In this document: one piece after another, positions 11,093 through 20,673 of the stretch | Layout: every line of letters starts with the position of its first letter | How positions within the stretch are numbered: position 1 is the stretch's first letter | From: Turritopsis dohrnii | Taxonomy: Eukaryota; Cnidaria; Hydrozoa; Anthoathecata; Oceaniidae | Assembly: GCA_027922465.2 (NCBI GenBank) | Contig: BQMF02000097.1 | Coordinates: 744,001 to 808,000 of the forward strand | Direction: 5' to 3' | DNA: 64,000 nucleotides | Notes under the pieces: model-generated | Databases searched by the model: none | What the model saw: only the letters and a program-made list of their open reading frames with translations | What the model was told of the DNA's origin: nothing | Translations under genes and position numbers: made by a program

Positions 11093-12319
11093 GGTACATC
11101 TAAACAATGAATGAAATAGCTTGCTTTTAGTTTGAAATTTAAAAAACAAGCTCTTGCTGACCTTCTCAAAGAGACAAAACTGAGATAAATTTTAGCTTTC
11201 CTTCAAAAACAACACAAAAACCATACCATATGCTGATTTGTAAACTAAAACTGATTTTTTTTATGAAAGTTAAGGCTCCAAAGAAACAAACACTTTAAAA
11301 CGAACCTTTTCTTTCCATCACCAGCATGGTGAGCATCCATATTGCTTTCGAATTCCAGACGCGATGAGAGCTAGCATTTTCAAGGTCTCATCGCGACAAG
11401 ACGACGTTTGTTTTTGTAGAACCCAGGCCTTTTTACCTCCGAGGAAACCCCAATTGCTGTTCGCGTCGTATTTCTAAAACAGCCTAGCACTCATGTTAAA
11501 GCGCGTAAAACAAAAGCTAATAATAAGTTGAAAAGTTTTTTCTCTCTGCGTTTTGAGTGTATTGTTAAACTGATATTTGATTGGTTTAAAATCGTATATA
11601 AAAACCACGTGAAGTTCACGTTCGGAATGCATTGTGTAAAGCAAGAAAGTCTGCTGACATTTTAAATGCGACTGCGACAATGAACGGCTGAGTTAAGAAC
11701 ATGCAAGAGTTGAAGCAGCAGGAACGTATTTCTCCTCACGTGTAAACGAACTTTATTAAGCGATAAAGCGAGCAGCAAAAGAAGTCTTTTTGTTGGTTTT
11801 AAGTGCAATAATTTGGAGCAGGTAGTGACACAACGCAGGCTGAACATGGGCGGCGAGTGACGCCGCCTTAGCGTTTAGTATTTTTTAATAATGACCAGTT
11901 TTAAACTTTGGCAGTGTTATGAGCTATTTGCTCCCCAATTAATTTATAAATTAAATGTAAATATTTAAATAAGAAAATTTTATCATCAGTTTTCTTATTT
12001 ATTTCTTTATTCATTCATTTATTGTTACTGAAACATTAGGACATTGAAAAACTAGTTATGAATCTTCTGTTACCCAAGGAGAAAGGCACCTGAAAACACA
12101 TTTCAAAGTGGTTTTAAAAACGTTTTTAGCAGATAAATAAAGACGTCTTTGAAACGCTAGAAAAAGAGGTCTAAATTCCGTCTTAAACTAGTCGGAATTG
12201 TCCGTTTAGAAAACGTCTTTTTACAACGTCTTAAAGACGTCTTGAAAAGACGTTTTTTAAACGTACAAATCCGACCAGTTTAAGACGGATTTAAAACGTC
12301 TTTTTGCCGGCTGGGTAGT

Positions 12320-13139
12320 AAATATATATTTTAAAAAACTCACTGTTACTTCCAATTTTATTTCGTATGTATATCAACTTATAATAATCCGCAATCGTGT
12401 GCAACACATTTAACTTAGAGAGTGTTTGTTTTTGTTTTTTTTAACGGTCAAAATCTTCTTAATCGTGGTGATATAGCGACAGTTCGACCACGCAAGACAC
12501 ATTCACGATTAGTATAATCAGAAACCCTTCCAGTGCATTTGATCGTTTTAAATGTTTTGATTGTTCCCGAGATCAAGAAACAATAGACAACGAAAGTATT
12601 GCACGAAGATTTATTAATGTTTTTAGGGTAGTACGCTTTAGAACTTTTTGTTTTTATGTTGTTTTTTTTTTATAGTATGGTTTCTGTGTCATTACTTTAG
12701 AACTTTTTTATTTGCTTTGTTTTTCAAATATTACGCGATTGAAGAAATGAATATCATGGTTTTTAATCATGATGTTCTGTGTTCGTATAGAAAATCGCAA
12801 TTGTTTACAATTCACATTTTGACACTTTCAAGACTTTCGCGTTAGGCTTTTATTTATGGATTATGATTATTATAGGTATGGATATCATGAACAGTTACAG
12901 TGATTTTAATCTTTTTGTTGTTTACCTATACGCACAATTTATTTTTACTACTACATTTTTGATGGGTTTTGATTTTTCTGTTCTGCGCCCCAGTGTTGAT
13001 TGCATGCCTGGAAAAATGTTTGATCTAGATGGCGTCTGTTTAAGTGGATCATTAAATCAGGGGAACCATTGCATCGTCTTTTTAATTAGATGCGAAGTTT
13101 TGGAAAATATCTCTAGAACCTCTAAAAAAATAACTAACA
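12320..13139. other. AT-rich region without a recognised gene
   Basis: Short open stretches only, none with recognisable protein features. Confidence 0.35.
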
Positions 13140-13380
13140 TTTTTTATGGTCCATGACATTGACGAAAGGGTGACAAACAGAGCTTTTACGTCACTAAAAT
13201 GTTTGATCGACGATATCTCAGTAACACTTGGTTATCGCTTAACGATCCTGTACATGTTTCGGTATATCTTCTAGAATTCAGCAATACAGTTGGAACTTCC
13301 AAATTCGATCTCCCTAATTTTATGGATCAAAGTTATGGTACCTGCACCGTCTGTTTCTTTTTCTTAAGGTTAGGGTTAAG
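13140..13380. repeat. Member of a dispersed repeat (atatctcagtaac / gacgtca type)
   Basis: Contains the run GATCGACGATATCTCAGTAAC followed by a stretch resembling those at 41.98-42.06 kb and (reverse strand) 58.29-58.38 kb. All share a 'disturbed sensor' word order: a (t)gacgtca or similar, a gatat(c)tc(a/t)gtaac core, then an aac-rich run. This is a diverged copy; the boundaries are uncertain. Confidence 0.35.
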
Positions 13381-13399
13381 GGAATAAGAGAGAGTTTAC

Positions 13400-14084
13400 A
13401 GTACTTACAACACTGATGCACTTTCTGTTCGTTATTCTGTGATTTAATTTTTCTTAACCATTTTTGAGACGTCATCTTCAGAATTAAAACCTGTAAAATT
13501 GTTTTACACGGGATACTAGTATAATATAATATCTAATGAAGGAAAGAATAATGTTATAATAGCAGCATACAGAAGGTGCAAATACATCATTGACAAAGTA
13601 GTATGTATAAGGACATTATAAGTTATAACATATGGAAAGGAGACATTAATGTATATTGACCCTTACTATTAGCTGTTGAAGAAGCATCTATAAAAAAGGA
13701 TCTTAAAAGTAACTGTCATAAACTTCACTAAAACCAACGAAAAAAACCGAAGAAAAAACAAATTGAAAAAATTTAAAACCAACGTAGTTCCAATAATAAT
13801 CCTTACTCCTTTTTGCATCTTCTATTTTATCAGTATCTATTGAAGGAAAGGATGATGTTATAATGGTAGCATACAAAAAAGCCTAACAACAAATATTTCT
13901 CCAACAGAAACAGTATTAATCAAAAGTAATAACAAAGAGGCATTGCAGGAGCCAGTGACAGACTTTTGCACCCCATTTTCATCAAAGAGTTTGACCCCTT
14001 GAAACTAATCATTGGGTTGCTAAAATTGAATTTTGAAAGGTCAGCTGGTCCGTCACCGGTTCTTTTGGGGTACAGGGGGCACAA
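13400..14084. other. Spacer with a short diverged duplication
   Basis: Two similar segments, about 13528-13580 and 13834-13882, share gaaggaaagaataatgttat / gaaggaaaggatgatgttat followed by aat(a/g)g(c/t)agcatac. No gene is visible. Confidence 0.4.
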
Positions 14085-14810
14085 ATACCCGGATTTGGGA
14101 CCTTAAATTTACCTCATAAGTATCAAAGTTGAAACTTGGTATAGAAGTACATATATATCTGAATAATCAAAAAAATGATAAAACTGACCAAAAAATTGGG
14201 TTCTAACAGCTGGTCAGCCGCCCCCATTATCCCCTAAATTAGGTCTTGAATCCACCCCATAATCATCACAGCTGAAATTTTGTAAAATGATAGGTACAAG
14301 GCTAATTGTTAAGACTGAACCATAACTGACTGAAAGTTTTGGTTCTAACAGGTAGTCAGCTGCCCTTAAAATTCATCCAAAATTACGCCTTGAATCCACC
14401 CCATAATCATCAAAGTTGAAATTTTGTTAAATGATAGGTACAAGATTAATTGTGAAGACTAAATCACAACTGACTGAAAAACTTGGTTCTAACAGGCGGT
14501 CAGCTGACCAAAAAAAGCTCTCTTGTCATCACACATTTTTATCACTTAATAATGACAAATAACAACACAAAAATGCAATATTTTAAATAGTTTTAATCTG
14601 TATTTCATGAACAACATCTTTTCGTCATCATTTTTTCTTTGTTTATACCTGAAAGGAAATTCTTTGAAATTCATATCAGGATAAGAAAATCACAAATCAT
14701 AATAATTGGATCACATTGTCAGAAGACTGTATAAACAAGAGAGTATTTATTGGTAATCAAAGTAACATGCACCTACTGTTACTACATCATCCAACGAATT
14801 CATCACTACT
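14085..14810. repeat. Left long inverted end with sub-repeats
   Basis: Contains three tandem, diverged copies of a unit of about 125 bp beginning with GGTTCTAACAG followed by a GGTCAGCTG-like word (about 14200, 14340 and 14483). The outermost part shares agaagtacatatatatctga with the right end. Confidence 0.65.
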
Positions 14811-14934
14811 GTCTTCACTCTCTGCATCATTACTGCTCACATATCGAAATACTTAGAAATAGAGAAGAACCAATTGTTAAACATCGCTATAGAGGACTTT
14901 AGAGGACATTTTTCAAAAAATAGGACTTTAAAGG

Positions 14935-15165
14935 ACTTTAGAGGAGGCGTGGCCACCCTGTATCACCTTCCATCAAGGACTGTGAAAGAGATAGCAGATC
15001 AGATGGCTGAGATGAATTGTATCAAATTACTGGTCCTAGTCAAAAAAGGCCCTTCACTTGGTTGAATTCTTTACGAAATGATAGCTTTAAAGTTGCACTG
15101 GTTGGATTTTTGGTATCATACTGGGAAAAAGACGAGGTTTTGCCGCTTTTAGGATCTAAAGAGTT
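14935..15165 (+). pseudogene. 5' fragment of uncharacterised mobile-element protein
   Basis: Reads GGVATLYHLPSRTVKEIADQ and then KLLVLVKKGPSLG up to a stop at 15063-15065. It continues after the stop in the same frame (LYEMIALKLHWLDFWYHTG) before the DIRS element begins. The continuation past the stop shows that it is a decayed copy. Confidence 0.45.
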
Positions 15166-15167
15166 GT

Positions 15168-15475
15168 TTGTAAATTTTTCCCCAAACAATCGAGACTTAC
15201 CTTAAGTTGAAGTTTGTTGGGAGTTTTATGAATAAACTATTCCCAAAGATGGATGAGTATAAAGTGAGATGGAACACGGAGTGCAAGTTAAGCTTCACAG
15301 TAGCGGCAGCTAATTAACGCTTCTGGTCTTGATGGATGAGCATAAATGAAGGCGTGGGCTCAAAATACAGGCTGAGCACTTTATACTTATCCATCTTTGG
15401 GAATAATTTATTTATAAAACTCCCAACAAACTTCCACTTAAGGTAAGTCTCGTTTGTTCGGGGAAAATTTTATTT
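15168..15475. repeat. DIRS terminal repeat plus internal complementary region (large palindrome)
   Basis: About 15168-15270 and 15380-15475 are inverted copies. The left arm has ccccaaacaatcgagactta and the right arm its near reverse complement. The rest of the right arm (attattcccagactcctgag, about 15486-15510) is matched in reverse at the other end of the element (about 20615-20640). Confidence 0.7.
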
Positions 15476-15631
15476 CATAAATTATTCCCAGACTCCTGAG
15501 TATAAAGCGAGATTTCACAGTGACCAGAAGGGTTAATTATATATTGGAAAAGTTTTTAACAAATCAAAAAACATTTATATTTGCAAAAGCATTTGGTTCT
15601 CGCAATAATCAAACTAACGAAGCATTACAAC

Positions 15632-16588
15632 TCAACGATTTTTTGACAATGTGTCCAACAAACTAATATCGTCAATTACATCTTTGTCATAATGCGCAGC
15701 AAAAGTACCTTCTGAAGACCACCTCACATTCTTCAATATTTCACAAACAGGAGCTCCGTTGAATTTCGATTTTGATGATGCAGCTGATCTAGAAGAATGA
15801 GCACTAAACAAACTGCTGTTAATTCCTGCGTCTTGAAGCAGGGCTTTAAACCATCTTGAAATGGTATCTTTTGACACAGCCTTGTGAGGTTTGAAATAAC
15901 TTATGAACAAGTTTGAACACTAGCGCAGAGGCTCAGTACGTTCTAAATAATGCATTAAATCATGGACAACACAAAGTTTGGGCTCTTCATTATATTTTTT
16001 AAATACTAATGGTGCCACATTATTTGATGGTTTTGATTGTTTAATTTTTGATGTTATAGGAATAATTACTTTTTCGGGAAGAATATTGATATTCTCAATA
16101 GTCACACTGTGCAATGTCTGTACCCTCTGACCACCAGAGGCTACAGACATAAGCATTGCTAATTTTTTAGATAAGTTCTTTAATGACAAGTCTTCAGCAT
16201 TTGGGGAAGATCTAAAATGATTCAAGAAAATGGATACATCCCAGACAAAGTAATTCCTAGGAAAAGTGGACCTCTTTTCATAAACACCTTTCATTAACCT
16301 TTTAACAATAGCCAAACAACCAAATGTTGTATTGTTTATTGGCCTTATTATAGAAGACATTGCACTTTTTGCATTTTTAATTTGGTCATAAGAACAACCT
16401 TGATGGAATAGCTCAGAGAGAAAATGTAAAGCATCAGATAATGGTGGATCACATGGATTGATACCCTTGTCACAATAGGTAAGCCATTTTTTGAGAACAA
16501 GATTACACTGTTTGACAGTTCCTTCTCTCCAAGGATATCCACTGTGGCCTCTGAGAAGCCTTGTGTCATGAGGTCTTTCCTGACACAA
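15632..16588 (-). pseudogene. DIRS tyrosine recombinase, interrupted by one TAG
   Basis: One minus-strand frame runs from 16588 to a TAG at 15920-15922 and continues in the same frame to 15632. The product integrates DIRS DNA circles by strand exchange through a catalytic tyrosine. Seen: the first Arg region SGGQRVQTLH, then the H-x-x-R box in LFSAHSSRSAASS, and a terminal FAAHYDKD that supplies the likely nucleophile tyrosine. The N-terminal part (SGYPWREGTVKQCNLVLKKW) fits the core-binding domain of this family. The amber stop falls right after ERTEPLR, between the core-binding and C-terminal catalytic halves, so this copy should not make a working enzyme unless read through. It lies just downstream of the reverse transcriptase frame. 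Confidence 0.8.
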
Positions 16589-16640
16589 GACATGCCAACA
16601 ATGTCAGTTTTTTCCACAGAGGGTGAACTTGACAAATGTC

Positions 16641-18557
16641 TTAGGGTAGAATGAGATTCCCCTGGCCTAGATGGGTATTGGTTTGCACACTGTCATACTC
16701 ATTAATGTTGTGTACCATGGTTGTGCCGACCAATCTGGTGCTCTTAGTAGAGCTAGAGCACCGCCGACCTTTGCTTTCTGCAATACACGTAAAAGATAAA
16801 AGATAACGCTTATAAAGGGACCAATTAACTGAAAAAAAATGTACTGAAAATGCCCCTGGGTCAGGTCTATAAGATATATACTTTGTTATTTGATGATTTA
16901 ACCTGTTAGCAAAACAATTTATTTCTGGATAGAAATTCAACTTTTGGCAAATATTTTTAAAAATATTTTCATGCAACATCCAATCACTGTGCTTATAATC
17001 TTTTCTGGAGAGAAATTCTGCCTCAACATTCAATTTTCCTGGTATATGGGCACAAGTAATCCAAATGTTCTGTTGCATACAAAGTAACCAAATATCATGG
17101 GAAATATCATTACATACAGAACTTTTGCTACTCCCAATTTTGTTTATCACAGTAAAAACAGCAGTAGTATTATCTGAAAATATTTTTACATGCTGATTTC
17201 TCAATTGTTTAGAAAAACATTGTAGACTGAAATAAATGGCGAGCATTTCTATTGCATTAATATGGAGAGACTTTTCCGCCATTGACAAAGATCCACCAAC
17301 TACTTGTTCTTTACACACTCCTCCCCAAGCAAAATTAGAAGCATCTGCTTTAATTTCAGACATAATAGAAGGAGGATGTATCCAATTTATAATATTGGCA
17401 ATATTTTCCGACCACCATTTTAAATCCTGAAAACCTTCATTAGAAATGGTCATAAATGCTTCAAAATCTCCAGCACTTTCATTCAATGCTAAGACTTTAT
17501 CATTTTCTAATTTTCTATAATGTAAGGATCCATATTTACTGGCTGGTAAAATTGATACTATGTGACCAATAACTTTCGCAACAAATCTAATAGTAGGTCT
17601 TCTTATATTCATTACAGTATGAATTAAAGTTTTAAAAGTTCGATAACGTTTTTCTGTTATAGTTATAGTCATATTAACTGAATCTATCACAAAACCAAGA
17701 ATTGTTATTTTTTGTGATGGCATCAGCTGTGATTTTTCAGGATGAACAACAAATCCTAATGACATAGAGAGTTGTGCAGTAGATAATGTTGCATGCAATG
17801 ACTCGGTAAATGTATGTTTTACTAAAATAAAATCATCAATATATCCACAAATTGGATGACTTTGTTTGCGTGTCACTGACATGGGTACAGATGTAATTTT
17901 TATGAATTTTCTAGGGCATGGTCCAAGGCTCTTTGGATAGCATACATACTGAGATAGTGAATTATCAAGATTAAACTTTAAATATTTCTGATACTCAGGA
18001 TCAATCCTTACACTATAATAGGCATCTTTCAAATAGGCATCTTTCAAATTTAAGATATGATAACCTTTTGTTATCATGTGTAAAACATCTTTAATAGTAT
18101 GCATTTTAAAATGTTGAAATTCTATTATTTCATTAAATTTCATTAAGTTTAGGATGACACGTATACCTCCATCAGATTTATCAGTCAGAAAAATCGGTGA
18201 AACATATTCAATTTTTTCATGAAAAGAATTTTTGATAACGCCTTTCTTTAAATGTTTTTGTATCTCTACTTTAACCAGAGGAATTTCATCAAGGGATAGT
18301 GGATTACTAGCTTCATGTTTTACGGAGGGAGCATCAGTAAAAGTAATAATATCTCCTGAGATCATCTGCAAAATGCCAGATGTCAATTTTTTCCAAATTT
18401 TTAAATATTTGGACAGCTGTCCACCCTGAAATTTCGTCACAGTTATTTGACATTGGTCTATAAATTTCCTTACCTGTAAGGTTTCATAATTAACTGGTAA
18501 GGTCTGTGATATATTGACAACTGAGGTCTCATCTTGAACGGCATCTGAGATCTTCAA
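16641..18557 (-). CDS. DIRS reverse transcriptase-RNase H
   Basis: A 638-residue open frame copying RNA into DNA. It has no clear ATG: the frame is open upstream into GDVLLHNLPDQQREILK and overlaps the gag-like frame, so it is probably expressed by frameshifting or reinitiation. Seen: GGIRVILNLMKFN (130-142), motif A around NLKDAY (170-175), GYIDDFILV with the catalytic YIDD at 239-242, and an RNase H domain with KADASNFAWGG, the E of INAIEML and the IFSDNTTAVF aspartate. The final INCFANRLNHQ...YRPDP block is typical of the C-terminal part in DIRS elements. Odd: LKDAY is tandemly duplicated (LKDAYLKDAYYSV), which displaces motif A and may disable the enzyme. Confidence 0.85.
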   Translation of the reverse strand: MKISDAVQDETSVVNISQTLPVNYETLQVRKFIDQCQITVTKFQGGQLSKYLKIWKKLTSGILQMISGDIITFTDAPSVKHEASNPLSLDEIPLVKVEIQKHLKKGVIKNSFHEKIEYVSPIFLTDKSDGGIRVILNLMKFNEIIEFQHFKMHTIKDVLHMITKGYHILNLKDAYLKDAYYSVRIDPEYQKYLKFNLDNSLSQYVCYPKSLGPCPRKFIKITSVPMSVTRKQSHPICGYIDDFILVKHTFTESLHATLSTAQLSMSLGFVVHPEKSQLMPSQKITILGFVIDSVNMTITITEKRYRTFKTLIHTVMNIRRPTIRFVAKVIGHIVSILPASKYGSLHYRKLENDKVLALNESAGDFEAFMTISNEGFQDLKWWSENIANIINWIHPPSIMSEIKADASNFAWGGVCKEQVVGGSLSMAEKSLHINAIEMLAIYFSLQCFSKQLRNQHVKIFSDNTTAVFTVINKIGSSKSSVCNDISHDIWLLCMQQNIWITCAHIPGKLNVEAEFLSRKDYKHSDWMLHENIFKNICQKLNFYPEINCFANRLNHQITKYISYRPDPGAFSVHFFSVNWSLYKRYLLSFTCIAESKGRRCSSSTKSTRLVGTTMVHNINEYDSVQTNTHLGQGNLILP

Positions 18558-19242
18558 TATTTCCCTCTGTTGGTCTGGCAGATTGTGGAGGAGGACATCC
18601 CCCTCCGGCTTTTCTCTAAAAAAGCCGGTGATTGGTTTCTGTAGTTATTATGAAGATAGCCCCTTCTAAAGGATCTTGGTTTATAATCAAATTGTTTATT
18701 TTTCAATTTATTTCTAAGATTGATATCTTTTATGCTCTGTGACAAATTGTCACCAAAAAGTTTTTCAGTGGATTTACCAGAAACAGAGACTAGATCTTTT
18801 TATTCATCCTTTTAACACTGATCTCACAAACAATTTCCTCTTGACAGAAAGTTCAGATGATGCATGTCCTAATAATCCAATTAAATCAGTGGATTTTTTT
18901 AACATTTCTTTATTATTAACATTGCCAATAAGAATATCCTTCATCATTGAAATAGAGGTAGAAACAGCAGCAATTATGTTTCTTTGAACAGTAGCCATTT
19001 TAACCCTAACGTCCGATTTTCTCTGAAAGCTAGACAAGAGTTGCCACAGTTCCACGTTTAACTTTGGAACAACGAGATTACAATTTTCTGACACGAGGTG
19101 AACTTCCCTTAATTTTTTAACATCCTCTCTTTCCTTTTTAGATTCCCAACTATTATTGATTAGGTTTAGCCCATTCTACATCAATTTTTGGCCCTCTGCA
19201 TTCTTTCGAAGATACAATTCTGATATTAGAAAATATATCTTT

Positions 19243-19892
19243 ACTACCCAGCGGGCACAAGACGTCTTTGAGACGTCTCATTTTAATCGTAAAATGGTCG
19301 TTTGCTTTCCAGATCATTTTGGGACGTCGTAGGGACGTCTGAAACGAGACGTCGCAATTGGATCCTTTTACGACGTTTTTGGGACGTCTTTATACGGATT
19401 GAATAACGACCTTCGAAACAATTATAAACTTAAGATCATTTTGGGACGTCGTAGGGACGTCTGAAACGGGACGTCGCAATTGGGATCCTTTTACGACGTT
19501 TTTGAGACGTCTTTATACGGATTGAATAACGACCTTCGAAACAATTATAAACTTTCAAAAGCAATCAGTCTGTAAAGAATGATTTATTGTAAATGTTTTT
19601 AAACGTCTTGACAACAAGCAGCGGTGGCATAACGGTTACGAGTTCGGCTGGCACACCAGAGGTTCCAGGTTCGGGTCCGCCTGTGGCCTATTACAGTTTT
19701 TGAAAGAGTAAATTTCATAATCCTGCGACGTCGTTACGATGTCGTTGGGATGTCATCGAGACGTCTCAGTGAAGATGTAATTGGGACGTCTTTTGAGATT
19801 CCCACTTCGCGACCATTTTGCGACGTCTTAGGGACGTCTTGAAAAGACGTCTTTACGACATCTTTACGACGTCTTTGTGCCCGCTGGGTAGT
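19243..19892. mobile_element. 650-bp element with ACTACCCAGCGGGCACA inverted ends
   Basis: The terminal inverted repeats ACTACCCAGCGGGCACA at both ends are perfect. It is flanked by TTT at 19240-19242 and 19893-19895. Subtracting the element and one TTT rejoins the gag-like frame without a break, which is strong evidence for a 3-bp target duplication. It is filled with GACGTC and GGGACGTC words, including a near-exact internal duplication of about 125 bp (about 19310-19430 and 19435-19560). It has no ORF and so is non-autonomous; the 3-bp duplication suggests PIF/Harbinger mobilisation (inference). Confidence 0.8.
19619..19690 (+). ncRNA. tRNA-like pol III promoter sequence (SINE-type or tRNA relic)
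   Basis: An A-box-like TGGCATAACGG (19625-19635) and a B-box-like GGTTCGGGTCC (19668-19678) are spaced as in tRNA genes. The acceptor and T stems do not pair fully, so a working tRNA is unlikely. It sits inside the 650-bp CCCAGC-ended element. Confidence 0.45.
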
Positions 19893-20673
19893 TTTAGCAC
19901 TTTGCATATCATTATCAGTATATTCAGTTTCGTAGTCACTCTGAGAAGCATGTAAATCAACATAGTCATCATCTAAGTATTCTTGTGAATCATTGTCATC
20001 ATCAATTACATCATTCTCGTCATCATCAGCATAATTATTATTATTATTAGCTCTCCGAGGAGCAATACTCGTCAGGACCTTTCCTCTTTGATGTGAGTAA
20101 ATGATATCACTGACGCCAATCTGAGTGGTTTTACGAGATTTCTTCTCTGGTGTTGTAATAATTTTTTCTGATGATTTTCTTTTCTTAGGTAGTTTTTGTA
20201 ATGAAGTGCTGCTGCTTCTACTATTTGAAGGGACACTATTATTCTGGTGAGCACTCTTTAAATTTTTCACCTCTTCACTTAAATTACCAATTAGTGGTAA
20301 CAGTTTTGACATACTGTTATTATCAACTACTGTATTACTACTATCATCAACATCATCAGGATCAGGAGTGTTAATGGTGGGAGAAAATATGTTTGAGGAG
20401 ACAGCAGCACTTTCAGTGAATCCTACGTTAACATTTTGTTTATCATTTTCCTTCTCCATAATAATAGAAGAGATATCTTGTGGAATCAGAAACTGAAACC
20501 AGACAAAAAAACAATAAAAAATACTTAGCTTCGATCTTTCGCTACCGAGCCGCCCTGTTCTTGCCAGGTCGCGTCTTGACTGACTTGCGCTCCGCGTTCC
20601 ATCTCGTTTTATACTCAGGAGTCTGGGAATAATTTATGAAATAAAATCAGAAGTTTTTAAATCAATTAACAAC

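Larger units (their letters stand above)
8797..11485 (+). mobile_element. Complete PIF/Harbinger transposon
   Basis: Inverted ends AGGCTGTTTTAGAAA (8797-8811) and TTTCTAAAACAGCCT (11471-11485) are flanked by AGC on both sides (8794-8796, 11486-11488). Inside are two convergent genes, the DDE transposase and the Myb/SANT-like protein, which is the classic two-gene content of PIF/Harbinger elements. The second Helitron-like copy continues uninterrupted across this site at about 58.03 kb. A 3-bp duplication suits the superfamily, although the usual site is TWA. Both genes are open, so the insertion is probably young. Confidence 0.85.
8013..11878 (+). mobile_element. Helitron-like element, host of two later insertions
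   Basis: The 5' end begins TCTAAATATTAATAGCC after an A (8012). The 3' end has a GGCGGC...GCCGCC hairpin (11850-11866) followed by GCGTTTAG and then a T (11879). This matches Helitron habits (TC start, hairpin near the 3' end, CTRR-like terminus, insertion between A and T), although the last bases here are TTAG rather than CTAG. The copy at 57391-58455 shares both ends and long internal stretches but lacks the inserts at 8374-8538 and 8797-11485. No Rep/helicase gene is present, so it is non-autonomous. Confidence 0.55.
6039..12319. mobile_element. Outer element with ACTACCCAGCCGGCA inverted ends, invaded by other elements
   Basis: A TACTACCCAGCCGGCA end at 6038-6053 is matched exactly in reverse at 12305-12320. 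Both subterminal regions are rich in AGACGTC/AAGACGT words (6055-6170 and 12110-12305). Removing the Helitron-like insertion (8013-11878) would leave about 2.4 kb with no recognisable gene. The neighbouring 650-bp relative at 19243-19892 has the same end type and a 3-bp target duplication, but here the flanks (GTT left, AAA right) do not match. So either the duplication has decayed or the two ends belong to different insertions. Confidence 0.5.
18554..20459 (-). pseudogene. DIRS gag-like protein, split by an insertion
   Basis: The minus-strand frame starts MEKENDKQNVNVGF at 20459 and is acidic and Asn/Ser-rich. It has a basic KKRKSSEK cluster and an acidic NYADDDENDVIDDDNDS run. At 19892 it is broken by the 650-bp element, and it resumes after 19243 with residues that read on in frame once the insert and one TTT are discounted. 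It continues as SENCNLVVPKLNVELWQLLS until a stop near 18804, then shifts frame to SIKDINLRNKLKNKQ...RSFRRGYLHNNYR, ending at 18554 where it overlaps the reverse transcriptase frame. Gag-like proteins package element RNA. This copy is doubly broken. Confidence 0.65.
15168..20650 (-). mobile_element. DIRS-like tyrosine-recombinase retrotransposon
   Basis: Minus-strand order of genes is gag-like protein, reverse transcriptase plus RNase H, then tyrosine recombinase, which is the DIRS order. There is no integrase or protease. Inverted terminal repeats are visible: about 15225-15300 (att-cccaa...gagtataaagtgagatggaac) matches the reverse complement of about 20590-20650. A second inverted block at 15325-15475 is the internal complementary region expected of DIRS. 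It is inserted in the gene at 14935-21801. The element is damaged: the gag-like gene is split by a 650-bp element, and the recombinase has an in-frame stop. Confidence 0.8.
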
